DNA from: Porogramme epimiltina
Lineage: Eukaryota > Basidiomycota > Agaricomycetes > Polyporales > Polyporaceae
DNA: 64,000 bases
Assembly: GCA_900155495.1 (NCBI GenBank)
Contig: FTLJ01000339.1
Location: 1-64,000 of the forward strand
Direction: 5' to 3'
This document shows, in pieces, positions 36,006-48,916 of this stretch (positions are counted from its first letter, which is position 1; the number at the start of each line of letters is the position of its first letter). The notes under the pieces are model-generated. The model did no database searches. It was given only the letters and a program-made list of their open reading frames with translations, and was not told where the DNA came from. The position numbers and the translations under genes are program-made.

Positions 36006-36190
36006 TGAGTTAGATTACTTAAGCGGGAGAGCGAGAGCCTCACTTGAAGCCTGAAGGAGAGTCAAAAAGGGAAACGGCCAGCACGACCAATGAGCGAACA
36101 GAACGGTGGGTTGGATTACTTAAGCGGAAGGGCGGGAGCCTCATTCCAAGGGGAGCCCAAAACGGAAGGCGGCTTTTCCACCAATAGAAT
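36006..36190. repeat. About 100-base imperfect direct repeat at the pseudogene's broken end
   Basis: GGTTAGATTACTTAAGCGG-type sequence followed by GAGCCTCA occurs at about 36006-36045 and again at about 36108-36147. The first copy abuts the point where aminotransferase similarity ends, so it may mark the rearrangement that removed the 5' part. Confidence 0.5.
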
Positions 36191-36905
36191 CACGCCATCA
36201 ATGATGGTGGTACGAAATGACTAAGCAAATCTTATGTAATCCGCGCTTCCTCCATTGTAAATCCGATTCACTGCGTAGAATCGGAACACGTTGCTTCCCT
36301 CTTCGCCTTCCGGACAAGAACCGCAGACTCCTTTCCGGATGCGTGCTCATCGCTCCCGCCGCGCTCGCTCACATGTACAGCACAGCGTTGAGTGTCCCCC
36401 TTTCCGTCCCCCGCGGCATCCACACTTCACCAGACGATCTTCCCCATTGGCTCCGGCCCATCTCGGTCGTTCCCTTGGACCCGTTCATCAACTCTACTGC
36501 GTGTCTTCGCCTTAGATCTCATGTCCCGTTCTGCTCATGTTCTTCACTCCGCCATTCATCTCGTACTTCTTCGATGTTAGAGCGTCATTAGTTGATGGTG
36601 TCTCCGGCGATGTCTATTTGTTTCATCATCCGAGAAGCTGACCTCAAGTATGCTTCCTTAGGGTGCGTTCACCGCTCAGTGCCTGCGATTCAGGGTATGT
36701 GCTGCAATGGCACCAGGTTCCTGTACAAGGTGTTCCATACACGCTGTAGTACACCACTACGAACTATCGCGAGCATATATACCCTTGTATATCTTACTGG
36801 GGGACGCATCCTTTTGCCATCGCTTGTTCTTACGAGTGTCGTATTTCTGCTCACTCAATTCTCGCACAACACTTCTTTCGAGCTCCAACGTACCACCGGA
36901 ACGAC
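36191..36905. other. Intergenic, 5' flank of DUF-D
   Basis: No gene seen. The last 130 bases are pyrimidine-rich leader and promoter sequence, with the TATATA listed separately. Confidence 0.4.
36776..36781 (+). promoter_or_regulatory. Possible TATA box of DUF-D
   Basis: TATATA in CATATATACCCTTG lies about 125 bases before the DUF-D ATG and matches the DUF-C counterpart (CTATATACCTTG) over most of its length. Confidence 0.4.
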
Positions 36906-39900
36906 ATGAGCGTGGAGAATTCTGGGGTGACACCGGTGAGCGAGAATGCTATCTGCGTCCCTCCGCCAGTCGTCTTATAGCTACTACGCCCTCCAGGAGA
37001 TGACCGGGATCATCGGAACTTCTAGGAGGTCCTCTAAGGTGTGTGTGCTCACTGGTGCTACCTCTTTCCAGAATCCCTATATTCCGCTGACAACGGGTGC
37101 ATATTTCAGTCCCGTAAATCCTCGTTTCACTCCCTTCGTGGCCAAGAATCATGTCCTGGATCAGACACACCCAATCCTCCACTTATCGACGGTGAAGGCG
37201 AATCACCGGTGAGGCCCATAGCAAGTAAAGAAGAGATACCCCAGCCGGTGAGCAGCTCTCGATGCCGTTGTAGAGGTATAGGAGCGCCTCATGACCCGGG
37301 TTGAAGGTCGCACAGACGGTTGCACCTCCAGCCAACAACGCGAATGTCGCGTCCAACCAGATCCCCACTGCCCCTGGAAGCGGCAACATACTTGCGGTGG
37401 GTTTAACCGCTCTACTAATATCGACTGATCACGCTCATCAGGGCCATCAGACCCCACCCGCCGCGCCAGGGGATGATGAATCGCATAGACCGCACGGGGA
37501 CCTCAATCTACCGCTACGTAAGGCGCAGAATGTGGTGCGTGCGGATACGAATATTGCCTCGGACATTATCTTTAATGCTGATATGTTCAGCAGAACGCGG
37601 AGGTACACGAAACGATGCCTACGGAACTAAATGGTAACCTGTCTGTGAGTGTGCAGCACGATGCTATAATGGCGACAGCATTTCGGATGAAGTATACTGA
37701 AGCTGTCTCCTATAGGATATGGGACCCGGAATTCTCGGCGTGAAAAACGAGAAAGTCCAATTATCAGAAATTTTCGAAGTCAGTATTGATCCAGGTCCCG
37801 CTATTCCCATACGATTGCTTACTAGACACCACGAAGCGCGCAATGAGGGCTTATATGGAGGAGAAGGCAGAAGCATGGTCCAATGTAGCGAAGACGGTCG
37901 AGAGCTACAGTAACGAGATGGTAGAGCAGTGGATCAAGGATATAGATGATCTTCTGACATTTGTACGCCACTCTCGATTTGGCACTCTTTTATCTTGTGT
38001 ACTAACCAATATATGCCACGATAGGCGGGTCTCTTCTCGGGTATCCTGACAGCCTTCAACGTTCAGTCATATCAACTCCTCCAGTCCGCACCACTCGATC
38101 AGACAAACAATATACTATCAAATATTTCTGCTCAGCTCGAGAGTTTCCGGCTCAACCCATCGTTCATCAACTCGACCCAGCCCGCCTTCAATCTTTCGTC
38201 TCCACAACAACCATTCAAGGCGCCTCTCTACGCAATCTGGCTCAATATTCTTTGGTTCGCTAGTCTCGTTTTCAGCCTCACGTCGGCCATGGTCGGGATC
38301 ATCGTCAAGCAGTGGTTGAAGGAGTACAGCACCGGCCTCTACGGCAACTCGCGGGACATTGCGCGTCAGCGACAATACCGGTACAACAGCCTAGAGAAGT
38401 GGCGTGTCGGAATGATCGTAGCCGTTATTCCTGTGCTCCTCCTCATCGCTGCTGTCCTATTTCTCGCAGGCCTCCTTGTCCTCCTCTACAGCGTCCACCA
38501 CACCGTCGCCCGGGTTGTGTCCGGGTTCGTGGGTCTCCCCCTCTTCTTTGTCACTGTGACAACTATACTTCCCGCGGTCTCTCGGTCATGCTGCTACTAT
38601 TCTCCTCAAGCGCATGCCTTCCTCCGCCTAATGAAAGGTGCGACAAGTCTTCGAGAACTATCACTCTCTCGACTGGGACCATACAGCCCGTTTTTCAAAA
38701 TAGTGCGGGTCGTTGCATGGCTCCAAGACCGCCGTGTTGCATCCCTTAACCCGTTGAAAGAATATAACAAGATTGGCAAAATAATATACAAAAGGTTTAC
38801 CTACTGGATGCCCACCCTCGTCTGGCATGGTGCCGGTGAAGTCTCGTCCCAGTCAGAAGTTGCAGATCTCGACGTCAACATTCTCGTCACCGCTTACTCC
38901 GCTACTCTCGATGTCGGTACTATCGATAACTCCATTGTTGCCTGTGTTTCTGATGGAATGCGCGTTCCATTCTGGAGCAATTACATTTCAAAGCTGGCGG
39001 GAGCTGTCGTCAGCCGACTCGGCGTGCGATGGGAGGAATTGCCCAACCACATTCACAACGTCTTCAGCAAGGCTGTTCAATGTATGATACAAAGTTCAGG
39101 CACAGCGCGCGACCACCTTGGAGGGTTAGTCCTCGGAAATACAGCACAGTCGCTTGGAATTTTTGGGTTGGAGAAGCACGTTTCAGAAATACCCAAGGTT
39201 CTGTGCACGGTATGGCAAGACCTCCCCCTCACGGGCGACTTGCAGGCACGCGCGAGGGCACTAGTATCTATGTGCTGCAAGACAGACATAAAGAACGCAA
39301 ATGAAGCCTGGTTCAGAATGCATGGTGACGATGACATTGAAAACATATGTGATCCCGTCACTTGCACGCTTGGTATGCACGAACGACGGTATCCAGCTTG
39401 ATGAATGCTCACTAACTTTGAGCCGTAGTTGCGGTCGCTACTGCTTGCAGGCTGCATTCATTCGTCGAGAAGCCAGAACTCGCCTCCCCGTATCCAGAAC
39501 GAGTCGTTATTAATGAGCTGGTCGATGTCGTCCTTCTTTCTCTATCCACAGTCGGACAGTTGCTGGAGAATGATACGGTTTCAAGCGCCCTTGTGGACAT
39601 CGAACCATTCGTCACGGACACACTCAAATACGTACAAGAATTCCTGCGGAAAATAGATTGGGAGAACTCCAAACGGTATCTGCCGGTGGAAAGTTGTGTT
39701 TTTGAGGACATTCTCCAGGTGATCGAGCAAATTCAGGGCAACGAACACGCACGATAACACGCACGATATCTAATCAAACCTCCCTTGGTCGAAGCCCTGG
39801 AAGTAACAGGCAGGAACCGTACGTCCATCGTGCATGTCGTTTACGATTCCTTCGCCGCTGACTCTGCACATAGTTATGCAGGCCCTCGCAGACAGCTTGT

Positions 39901-42900
39901 GCGCGTCTATCGTTAGCCCTCGCCGCGGCTCCCCTCATCCTCAGCGACACATCGCGTCGGAGCTGGACAACATGGTACTACCCCCTCTGCGCATCATCGG
40001 AGAGCTCGTGGATAATAGCGCAGTTTCGACCACGCTTGAAAGCTACAAGGAAGTTTTTGCGAATGTACTGTGCCACGTGGAGATATTCATGCAGCAGGTG
40101 GCCAACACGGACTGGAATAGTTCTGAAAGGGATACTAGGGGGGGGAGTGATTCTTTCACAATGATCCTACGAGCCATTTCCCAGATTCACAGCAACAAAC
40201 ACGCTCGAGATCTAATCGAACCTCCCTTAGTCGGGGCCCTTGCGGTGACAGGAAAGAATCGTACGTCCATCGTTCACTATGTCGTATACATGTATACGAT
40301 TCCTTCGCTTCTGACTCTTCCGCAATACAGTTATGCAGGCCCTCGCGAAGCGCTTGCGTGCGTCCATCGATAATCCTCGCCTCGGCTCCCCTCACCCACG
40401 ACGACACGTCGCGTGGGAGCTGGACAACGTAATTTTGACGCCTCTACGCACCACCATAGAGCTCTTGCGGAATCGTGAAGTTTCGTACAAGCTTGAAGGT
40501 GACAAGCAAATTTTCATGGATGTACTCGAATCCGTGCGAAAATTCCTGGAGGGAATGGAGCACACCGGCCCCGAAAAGCACCTGCAGATGGGGGACTGGT
40601 CTTTGAAGAACATTCTAGTGGGGATAGAGCAGATTCAAGACAAAGAATACACCTGGGACCCGATCAAAGTTTCCTTGGTCGAGGTCCTGGCAATGACAGG
40701 CAGGATTCGTAAGCACATCTCGGACTCCGTACGCGATTGCTTCTCCCCTAACTTTGCATATAGTTATACAGGCTCTCACAGACGACTTGCGAGCATCCGT
40801 CGAAAACCCAAGCCTCGGATCCCCCTACCCGCTAAGACACGTCGCATGGGAACTGGACGAAGTGATTATCCCCCCTTTGCGCATCATCGGACAGCTTGCA
40901 GAAAATCGTGCCATTTTGAGTGCACTTACAGACTACGAACATGTTTTTACTACGGAGGTACTCGGCCCCGTGCAAACGTTCCTGCAAGGAATGGACTGGT
41001 CTGTCCCCGAAAGGAACTTGGGTGGAGAGAGCTCTTCCTTCAGGTATATTATCCGTGAAATCGCGCGTATTCACATCAACCAGCGCAGCCAGAAAATCAT
41101 CCCCTCTCCCCTAGGAGAAGGACTGAGAAACACTTATGGGGCCGGTATGCGCATCGTTATGTCTACACACAGTTTTCTGACCTCTTTGCATGCAGTTTTG
41201 CAGGCCAATGCAAACAGCTTGCGCGCATCTATCAAGAACCCCCGTCTCGGCTCCCCCCATCTACACCGACATGTCGGATGGGAGCTGGACAACGTAATTT
41301 TGCCTCCTCTGCGTATCACCGCACAGCTGCTGAGGAACCGGGAAATTTCTAACATGCTAGTGGGCGTCGAGTCATTCGCCGCGGACGTACTTAGCGCTGT
41401 GCAGACGTTCGTTTCGGGGATGGACTGGACCGGACCCGCGAGGAACCTGGGTAGAGAGAGCTCTTCCTTCAGGGATATTATCCGTGAGATCGTGTGGATA
41501 CACAGCAACCAGCGTAACCAAGACTTTGCCTCCTCTTTCCTAGGCAAAGCACTAGGAAACACTTATGGAGCTGGTATGCGCATAGTGCCACCTACACACA
41601 GTTTACTGACCTCTTCGCATGCAGTCGCGCAGGCTATCGCGAACAGCTTGCGCGCATCTATCAGGAATCCCTCCCTCGGCTCCCCTCATCAGGACCGAAA
41701 TGTCGAATGGGAGCTGGACAACGTGATCATCCCCCCTCTGCGCATCATCGAAGAGCTCGTGGGTAGCCGCGCGGAAGTTTCGGCCGCGCTTGGAAGCTAC
41801 GAGGAAGTTTTCGCGGATGTACTGGTCCCCGTGCAGACATTCCTGAAAGGCATTGTCCGGATGGACCAGAACGTCCCCGGGAGGAATTTGGGTAGGGAAT
41901 GCTCTTCTTTCGCGACGATCCTACAGATAGTTGCCCAGATTCACGGCAACGAGTATATCTGGGATCTGATCAAACCGTCTTTGATCGAAGCTCTGGCGTC
42001 GACGGGCTGGATATGTACGTCCACCGTGCATTCAATACGCGATTCACTCTCCCTTAAAATTTGCATTCAGTTATGCGAGCCACCACCAACAACTTGCGCA
42101 GATTCGTCAAGAACCCCCGTCTTGGCTCTCCCCATCCGCAACGACACGTTGGATGGGAGTTGGAAAACGTGATACTGCCTCCTCTGCGCATCATCGGAGA
42201 GCTCGTGGATAATCGCGCAGTGTCGAGCGAACTGGAAGGCTGCGAGGAGATCTTTGCTGATGTACTGCAGCCTGTGCAGACATTCCTTGAGGAGATGGAT
42301 TGGAATAGTCCGGGGAGGGACCCTGGTAGGGAGAGCTCTTCTTTCGCGATGATCCTACGGGCGGTTGCCCAAATTCGTGGCGGGGACCTGATCAAGACTC
42401 CCTGGGTCCCAGCCCTAGCAGTGACTTGCAAGACCCGTACGTCCATCTTGCACTTCGTATGCGATTTCTTCTCCAACTTCGAATATAGTTATGCAGGGCC
42501 TCTCAGACAGCCTGCGCGCATCCGTGAGAAATCCCAGCCTCGGCTCCCCTCACCCGCAACGACACGTCGCATGGGAGCTGGACAACGTGATATTCCCCCC
42601 TCTGCGCATCATCGGAGAGCTCTTGCGGAGCCACGAAATCTTGGAAGAGCTTGAAGGCTACTACAAGCGGTTCATTGAGGACGTGCTGGGTTTCGTGCGG
42701 ACGTTCTTGCAGGGAATGGATTGGAGTAGCGCCGAAAGGAACTATGGATCGGAAGCCTCATGTTACAAGAGGATCCTCAATGCGATCGCTCAGATTCATG
42801 ACAACTCAGGCACCCAAGACCTTGTTACTCCTACCTTGGTCGAAGCCCTTGCAACGACGTGCCAGAATCGTATGTTCATTGCACTCTCCGCCTGCGATTT

Positions 42901-43424
42901 CCTCGCCTCTAACTTTGTATATAGTTGTGCCTGCCCTCGCAGACCGCTTGTACGCTCCCGTCAGGAACCCTCGCCGAAGCTTTATCTGCCCTCGTCCGCA
43001 ACGGCGTGTCGAGTGGGAGCTTGACAACGTGATCATACCCTCTCTAGACACCGTCAAGCCGCTGCTAAGGACCAGCGCAGTTTTCGACGCGTGCGCTGAG
43101 CACATTAAGCCATTAGTCAAGAACGTAGTCGGCTCTGTGGAGAACTTCCTATTGGGAATGGATTGGAATGACGCCGAAAGGAACTTCGGGTGGGAAGCCC
43201 AGTGTTACGGGAGGATCCTCGAGGATATCACGCAGATTCACGACAACGAGCACACCTCGGACCTGATCACCCCTACCTTGATCGGAACCCTAACCAGGGT
43301 GTTTTCACACATCATCGGTAACGATCACTGGGAGCACGTTGCGTTGGCACATCTCCATATGAAGAAGTGCAGAGATGCGCTCGTCAAGCTGCGCTCCATA
43401 GTCGGGATATCAAGCGCGTCTTGA
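36906..43424 (+). CDS. DUF-D: DUF6535 protein with 9 repeat units, interrupted by one stop
   Basis: Eighteen exons: 36906-36935, 36997-37038, 37110-37247, 37316-37396, 37442-37534, 37591-37644, 37716-37778, 37837-37962, 38025-39372, 39429-39818, 39874-40260, 40331-40708, 40764-41144, 41196-41573, 41625-42014, 42071-42436, 42489-42869, 42925-43424. Exons 1, 3 and 4 have exactly the lengths of DUF-A's (30, 138, 81), and exon 7 matches DUF-C's (63). The core exon carries AGLFSGILTAF, KQWLKEYSTGLYG, the paired long hydrophobic helices and SCCYYSPQ. All splice phases fit, so the model runs 1842 codons, but the first repeat exon holds an in-frame TAA at 39755-39757 made by a 12-base tandem duplication. 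As it stands, translation stops after 767 residues, near the end of the first unit; the other eight units still look intact. Either a very young pseudogene, a shortened allele, or a sequencing error. Confidence 0.75.
39429..43424 (+). repeat. Exon-encoded repeat array of DUF-D (9 units)
   Basis: Eight phase-1/phase-1 exons of 366-390 bases and a terminal exon of 500 bases; introns are 51-70 bases. Units starting at 39874, 40331, 40764, 42071 and 42489 share a VMQAL/VIQAL/VMRAT opening and use LPPLRIIGELV where DUF-C units have LAHLRIIRKVW. The first unit (39429) is the most diverged at its start (LASPYPERVV) and includes the 12-base duplication. The last ends FSHIIGNDHWEH..CRDALVKLRSIVGIS like other terminal units. 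Confidence 0.9.
39740..39769 (+). repeat. 12-base tandem duplication creating an in-frame stop
   Basis: ACACGCACGATA occurs twice in succession. One copy would read EHARYLI, matching the EHTRDLI of other units; two copies read EHAR, stop, HARYLI. The insertion is a multiple of three, so only the stop, not the frame, is affected. Confidence 0.85.
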
Positions 43425-43739
43425 GCACGCCATGAGGTTTCGGCTGCATGTGTGTGCGGACGCCCTCAGCAGGTGCGTTAATCTGTGGCCCATTCTACTG
43501 ATCCGTGCTCACATCCGTTCCGCTCGCAGTACATCGCCTACATGTGCGTCGGTAAAAATGTCATAACATCTCTAACACTCCTTGGATTTTCTCGCTGCTG
43601 TCTTGACGCTTGTCTCACCGAGCTGAGAATGGTCGCCTCCTCGTGCACTATTTCAACACCTCCTAGGCTTTTTGTAAAATTGTAGTCAGCAACAATATCT
43701 CCTTATGATATGTATGTTCCCGTTTCAGACTTCTTGCGC
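43425..43739. repeat. DUF-D 3' flank, similar to that of DUF-A
   Basis: ATGAGGTTTCGGC, GTGCTCACATCCGT, ATGTCA-AACATCTC, GTAGTCAGC-ACAATATCT and ATGTTCCCG follow the same order as at 5298-5580. Probable 3' UTR. Confidence 0.7.
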
Positions 43740-46700
43740 CGCACTGCATCCGTGGGCGGCCCAAGTTGTCTGCCAATGCCCCCAATTGAGACGCTCCCGG
43801 CTCCGGGCCAATGCCCGCCGGGCGCTTGGGTTCGAGGTCTGAGATCTGAGATCTGAGGGGCCCCGGGCCCAACAGCCCAGCACACCGTGACGAGGTGATC
43901 GTCCTCCTCTCATCTGCCCACCGCGGTGCGGTGTCCTCCCCATCCCGTCGTCTGCCCCACTTACACTACTCCTCGACGCACCGTCGAAAGTTTTCGGGAA
44001 GACGAACGCCTGCCGAATAGTTGCTCATGCCTGCTCGGGAAACACCACCTCGGCTCTCCAATATCACCCATGCCCTGGCTTCAGAGTTTGTACGCCGAGT
44101 CTTTTGTGCGCACGCCTATGCCAATGCCCCCGTCCAGTATGGCAGTGTCTCATTAGGACATCTCCCTGTCGTCGTTTGTCCTTTCCGGAGGTCTGCTTAG
44201 GATGGTTGATGGAGAGGGGTGTATGATGTGCGTCATTCTTATTTCTCTCTTTGCCTTTTCGTGACCTCCCCTTCGACGTGTTCCTATTTTGTGCTATAAG
44301 TAGGTAGACTACGGGAAGGTACGTCGGCCAATACCACTTTCCTACCATTTTGCTCTCAATTTTGGCTCATCCCGCCCATGCGCAGACCTCGAATTGAGTC
44401 GATACACCCAAACCCTCCTCTCATCATCGTACATCAAAATTCAAGCTTCACAACTTACCCTCAATTGCGCTGTTGAAGTGCATCACCCTCTTGATGCCGA
44501 TTGACCGTTGCTCAAGTGTACGTTCCATATACATCGTCTTCAACGTCATATCGAATGTACTCTTTACATAGTATGACCATCGTCTCCGAACCATACACGG
44601 GCGTATGCAATACACGGGATGAACACGACCTCTAATTACTGGCGGGAGTATGTCGGATGATATCGCCCTCAGTATGGCGACTGTCACGAAGATGCGCGTC
44701 GTCATCACCAACACACTCCCTCTCCTCCTCGCCTTAGCTTTCGTTGTCTTTCTCGCCCTCCATCACCCCCTTCCGCCGACGCACCGCCCACTATTCCTTC
44801 CCTCCCCGCCTCAAGGAGCAGGCCACCCAGTCCAGACGTACGGCGCGAACGCCACGCGGCCAAATCCATACGCTTGTCAGATCGACCTAGAGCCAAGTCC
44901 CTCAGTATCGCCCTGTGTCCCCGGGAAGACTCCCTTCACATATTCATTGAAGGACTTGGGTATCAGAGCTTGCGCACGCTTCTGCAAGCACTGGCCCGCG
45001 AAGATAGAATTGGGGCTTGGGGGATAAGGACCGGGAGGGAATATTACGTGGTATGTCCTATCGCGCCCTCTGCAGTCATCCAGGCACAGACTTGTCGGGC
45101 AGGCCCTCAAGACATCTCCTCGGCTTCAACGCGAACTGCTCCTTGCTCCCTCCTCTTGCAAGATCCTATCCCCGTACCATGCTGGACCATCGTCGAACCT
45201 TCACATCGCCAACACCTGACCCGTCTTCGCACCCTCGGCGGATTAACCTGGAATGCTCACGTAGCCACGGCTTTTGACGCACCTGCAGACCCCCTCCGGC
45301 ACCATCCTCCTTCGCCTCTGCCACTCGCCGCCGTTCTACCTGCTTCTTCCCACATAAACCCACTTCCCTCCTCTCTGAAGGTGCCCATCATCGTAACACG
45401 CAACCGGTGCAAGTCCCACGTCAGAGGCAGCACCCTTCGACATGGAGACAAATGGCGTCTCTAGCACCATGTCGTTTCGCTCTTCAAAGGGTATGCGAGC
45501 GAGCGAACGTCAGTCCTTCATTCATGCAGCCGGCGGCGATGTAGATGTTCGTGGGCACGTCAAGGACGAGGCCCTCGATTCTGACCACGAAAACTGGCAC
45601 GGAATGGACATGTTGCAGATAAGTTCGGTGAAACTGCCTATGATAGGACGCACGCTCTAGGTGACGCCGAAGGTACGCTTTACTTCCTCCCGTCTATTTA
45701 CACGCAGGACAGTTAGACTGACGTCGCGCCACGTCGGCAGTTGTATGGCTAGTATTGGCAGTCGATGCTCGGAGCGCGCAAGGCGCGACACCTCCAAAGC
45801 CCAATACCCGACGAAGCCGTTTCTTCCGCCGCCGGCGGGCAGGTCCTCAGGGGCGGTCGATGACGAGCAGAATGGCGCAACTACGTTATCGTGACGGTTT
45901 CAGGCGGCAAGGTCGAGGACGTTCCAAACGTGGGCAACGGCCGCGTTGACGTGTCGACGCAGAATACGCTGGGAGGCATCTCCGTACCTCGCACTTGAAG
46001 ACCTCGGCATCCTACCGACAAGCGCATCGCCCGCGCCAAGCGTGTTGGAGACGGCACCGTCGTCACCCCCTGCGCTCGCAGCGTCCGAAGGTAATGAATA
46101 CGGAGAAGTAGCCCTCGTCCCGTCGTCGACCGTACCCTGAGTAGCACCGACGCTGGACGCGCTCGTGGAAATGGGCATGGGCTCCTTGTCAACTTTGGTG
46201 TCGACCCGCTCGACCCGACCTTCTTCTCTAGGGAGCCAGGGGTCAGCTTCGAGCGTGACCACGCCACGTGTTTGACCCCGCGAACGCGGCGTGAGCCCGT
46301 AGCCGGGCTCGGGGCTGCACAACCAAGCGTGTCGAAGGGAGGTTGGATTCCCCAAGAGGTTCCATGGGCGGGATGTCTCTTGTCGGCAGGCGTGCGGTAC
46401 GACGCGGGATACCTCCGCCGTATACGTGCACATCATCTGCGTACGGAGTTACAATGTCGACTTTGCTGCTTATCCGAGTCCTTCGTGACTATGTCTCACC
46501 CCACACTTGCCGCCACCCTCCCCCGATGCATAATTTCCACCCACCCCAGTGCCCTTTTGCTCTGCGCTCTCTGCCAACCCCTCCTTCTGTATATTGCTAG
46601 GTCGTCGTCATGCGGGTACTCCTACCAGTGCTATTCGCCGTGCGTCCCGTTCTCCTGCCTGCTTAGTAGTCAAAGCTAGTAGTAGCACTGTCCTCACTTG

Positions 46701-46930
46701 TAAACTACCTACTCTTCTACGCCTAAAAGCATATTTGTATGACTAGAGCTCCTTCCCGAGAGTGATGCCCCCGGGGTTGATGGTGAGATGAGGTGGAGTC
46801 GACGTCGTCGCATGCAGGTCCGTGCCCATGGGCGCTTGATCCAGCGAAGTCCTTGCTCCAGGCTGCGAGCGGGTTTTCTCTTCAATTCTCATCACCGTGT
46901 CTGGAGCAGATCTCTACTCTATCCGCTTCT
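43740..46930 (+). repeat. Dispersed repeat family A, copy 2
   Basis: Begins directly at the end of the DUF-D flank and parallels 27920-31110 to its end. A 178-codon minus-strand frame (45900-46436) is partly shared with copy 1 (GYGLTPRSR, VTLEADPWLP, EEGRVERVDTKVD) but broken there by frameshifts, so an old coding sequence on that strand is possible. No known domain. Confidence 0.65.
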
Positions 46931-48229
46931 GTAGACTCTGGGACGCCATCGAAATCTAACCTCCTGCATCCACACTCAAGTCCCATAGCTATGCCCTCAT
47001 TTGCCCAACAATCCAAGAAATTAGCATGCATGGTCGTCGTGTGCGGGCGTAGGTCTGTCTCCCTTTCTTAAGCCTGCTATTCTTCGTGTCTATAGCTGAC
47101 AAACCCTCCGCTAGTTTCTCTCCATAATAACCATTCGCCTACTCTCATGACGAAACCCCAATACTGAAAGACACTCGTGATCTTCGACCATGTCGGCAGA
47201 TATCCTGAGAAACCTGTCTACACCATCGGAGTGCCGCATTGTTGGGTTACAAGGCCCGGAATTAGAGTCAGCTCTTCGAAGGGCCACTCTGCAGCTACAC
47301 GGCACGGGAAACTGGTGCGTATCTCCTACTGTCTGTTTGCACTCGAGTTTGTTCGGGTTGGGGTGCTCGTTATACTCTATGCGAGTCATACAAGTCGATG
47401 GCTTCGGGTAGAAGGGCATAGCCCTTGATACTCGTTCAATTTCGTGCATGATCCCAGATACCTATGCCTTCTTCCCCTTTTCGTCTCCGTCGCCCTGACA
47501 CAATACCCCCTCAGACACCAGCACGAAGACATGTCCCCATCTGCCCGGTCTTTCAATGGAAGTACAACCAAGCGACCAACGCCGATAGCACAAAGGATTC
47601 TCCGTTCTCGGTGCTCTTGTGTTTCGCTGAGATGGACGTCAAGCTTCTCAATATGACGACGTAGCACGGCTGCTGAAGACACGGCGTCGGCGGGCGCCTG
47701 CGCCCCTTGTACGTGAAACACTGGTTTACGCATGCGGATGCGGGGCACTCAGCAGAGAGGGGCGCAATGTCAGGACGCGCAGGATGTAGTGAGTGTTCTG
47801 CGTTCTGTTTTCGGCTTCCATATCCAACATGTACACTTGTCTTAGAGGGACGAACATTGGTCGCGTCTGCCATACCCCTTTGAGGATTCCATGCAGGTAC
47901 GTGCGTCCTTATCTTTTAGGACATCACCCTCACAAGTTCGTGGTAGAATCGATGTTTCTTTGCACCGGATGCCCTCTTGGGTACATCCCGCACCGCCGGT
48001 GATTCGAAGACCTTACCAGATGTCCAAGTCTCGGGCCGTCCATCACCTCTCCCGAACTTCACATTACACCTCCGTTACTACGACTACCACGTTACCCAAC
48101 CCGGATGCTCTGCACTCACTACCGGGCGGGCAAGGCAAGAGGCACGACGCCGCCGCCATCGTCCACAACGACGGCCAATGTTCCCAAGAAGCGCCTCTTC
48201 GTACGTTTACGGCCGCGCTAAACGTGATC

Positions 48230-48557
48230 AACACCCCGGAACGCGACATCGGCACGAACCAACGTCGATACCTCTTACACCCCACAGCCTGTGGTCCCGG
48301 TACCATTATCACTGGACGTCAGGCCCCTCGACGACATCGACACCAGCATGCCGTCTGCAGAGACCGACGACCTGGACGCCGACGTTCATGTGGACCGGCC
48401 ATACCTCAATTTCGAGCACGACTCCGTGACGAGGTTCGACCTCGAGAACGAACGGAGCGGCGTGCTGATATGCCTAGAAGGGCGAACGCCCCGGCGAAAC
48501 TCCTTCAGATGGCCTGCGACGGAAACTTCTCTGGGACATGCATACGGCTTATCCTGA
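48230..48557 (+). CDS. Possible exon of an unknown acidic protein
   Basis: One frame is open for about 109 codons, containing NVDTSYTPQPVVPVPLSLDV and then SAETDDLDADVHVD and NFEHDSVTRFDLENERSG. The Pro-rich then acidic composition resembles real coding sequence more than the overlapping frames do. No start or splice site was secured, and the family is not recognised. Confidence 0.2.
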
Positions 48558-48916
48558 TGCCACTCACTCCCTCTCCGAGGAGGTACGCTGACTGGTCTCC
48601 CCCGTCAATGCCTCTCCGTCTACTCGCCTGTTCTACTGTTAAAGCGTATCTTCCACCCTCATTCCCTTCCGCGCCTCGGCGCACCGTTCATTATTAAGAC
48701 GTCCTCTCCCCAACCCATTAGCTGTATTTGTGACGTCCTAACGGTCCGAACTACGACGTAGAACCTCATATACTTGTTCCGACGCACTTCTTTCATTCGC
48801 CTTTTCTGCTTACTATCCGTCTATTCTACATATCTCCCTGGACTGCGCGTTCCGGTTCATGGGCAGTTTATCTGAAAACGAATATGAACCCGCGCGCCGG
48901 TATGTATCCCTGATGA

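Noticed and set aside
47891..48697. 268-codon frame on the plus strand
   Set aside because: His/Arg/Pro-rich composition typical of an unused frame; an overlapping frame at 48230-48557 looks more like protein.
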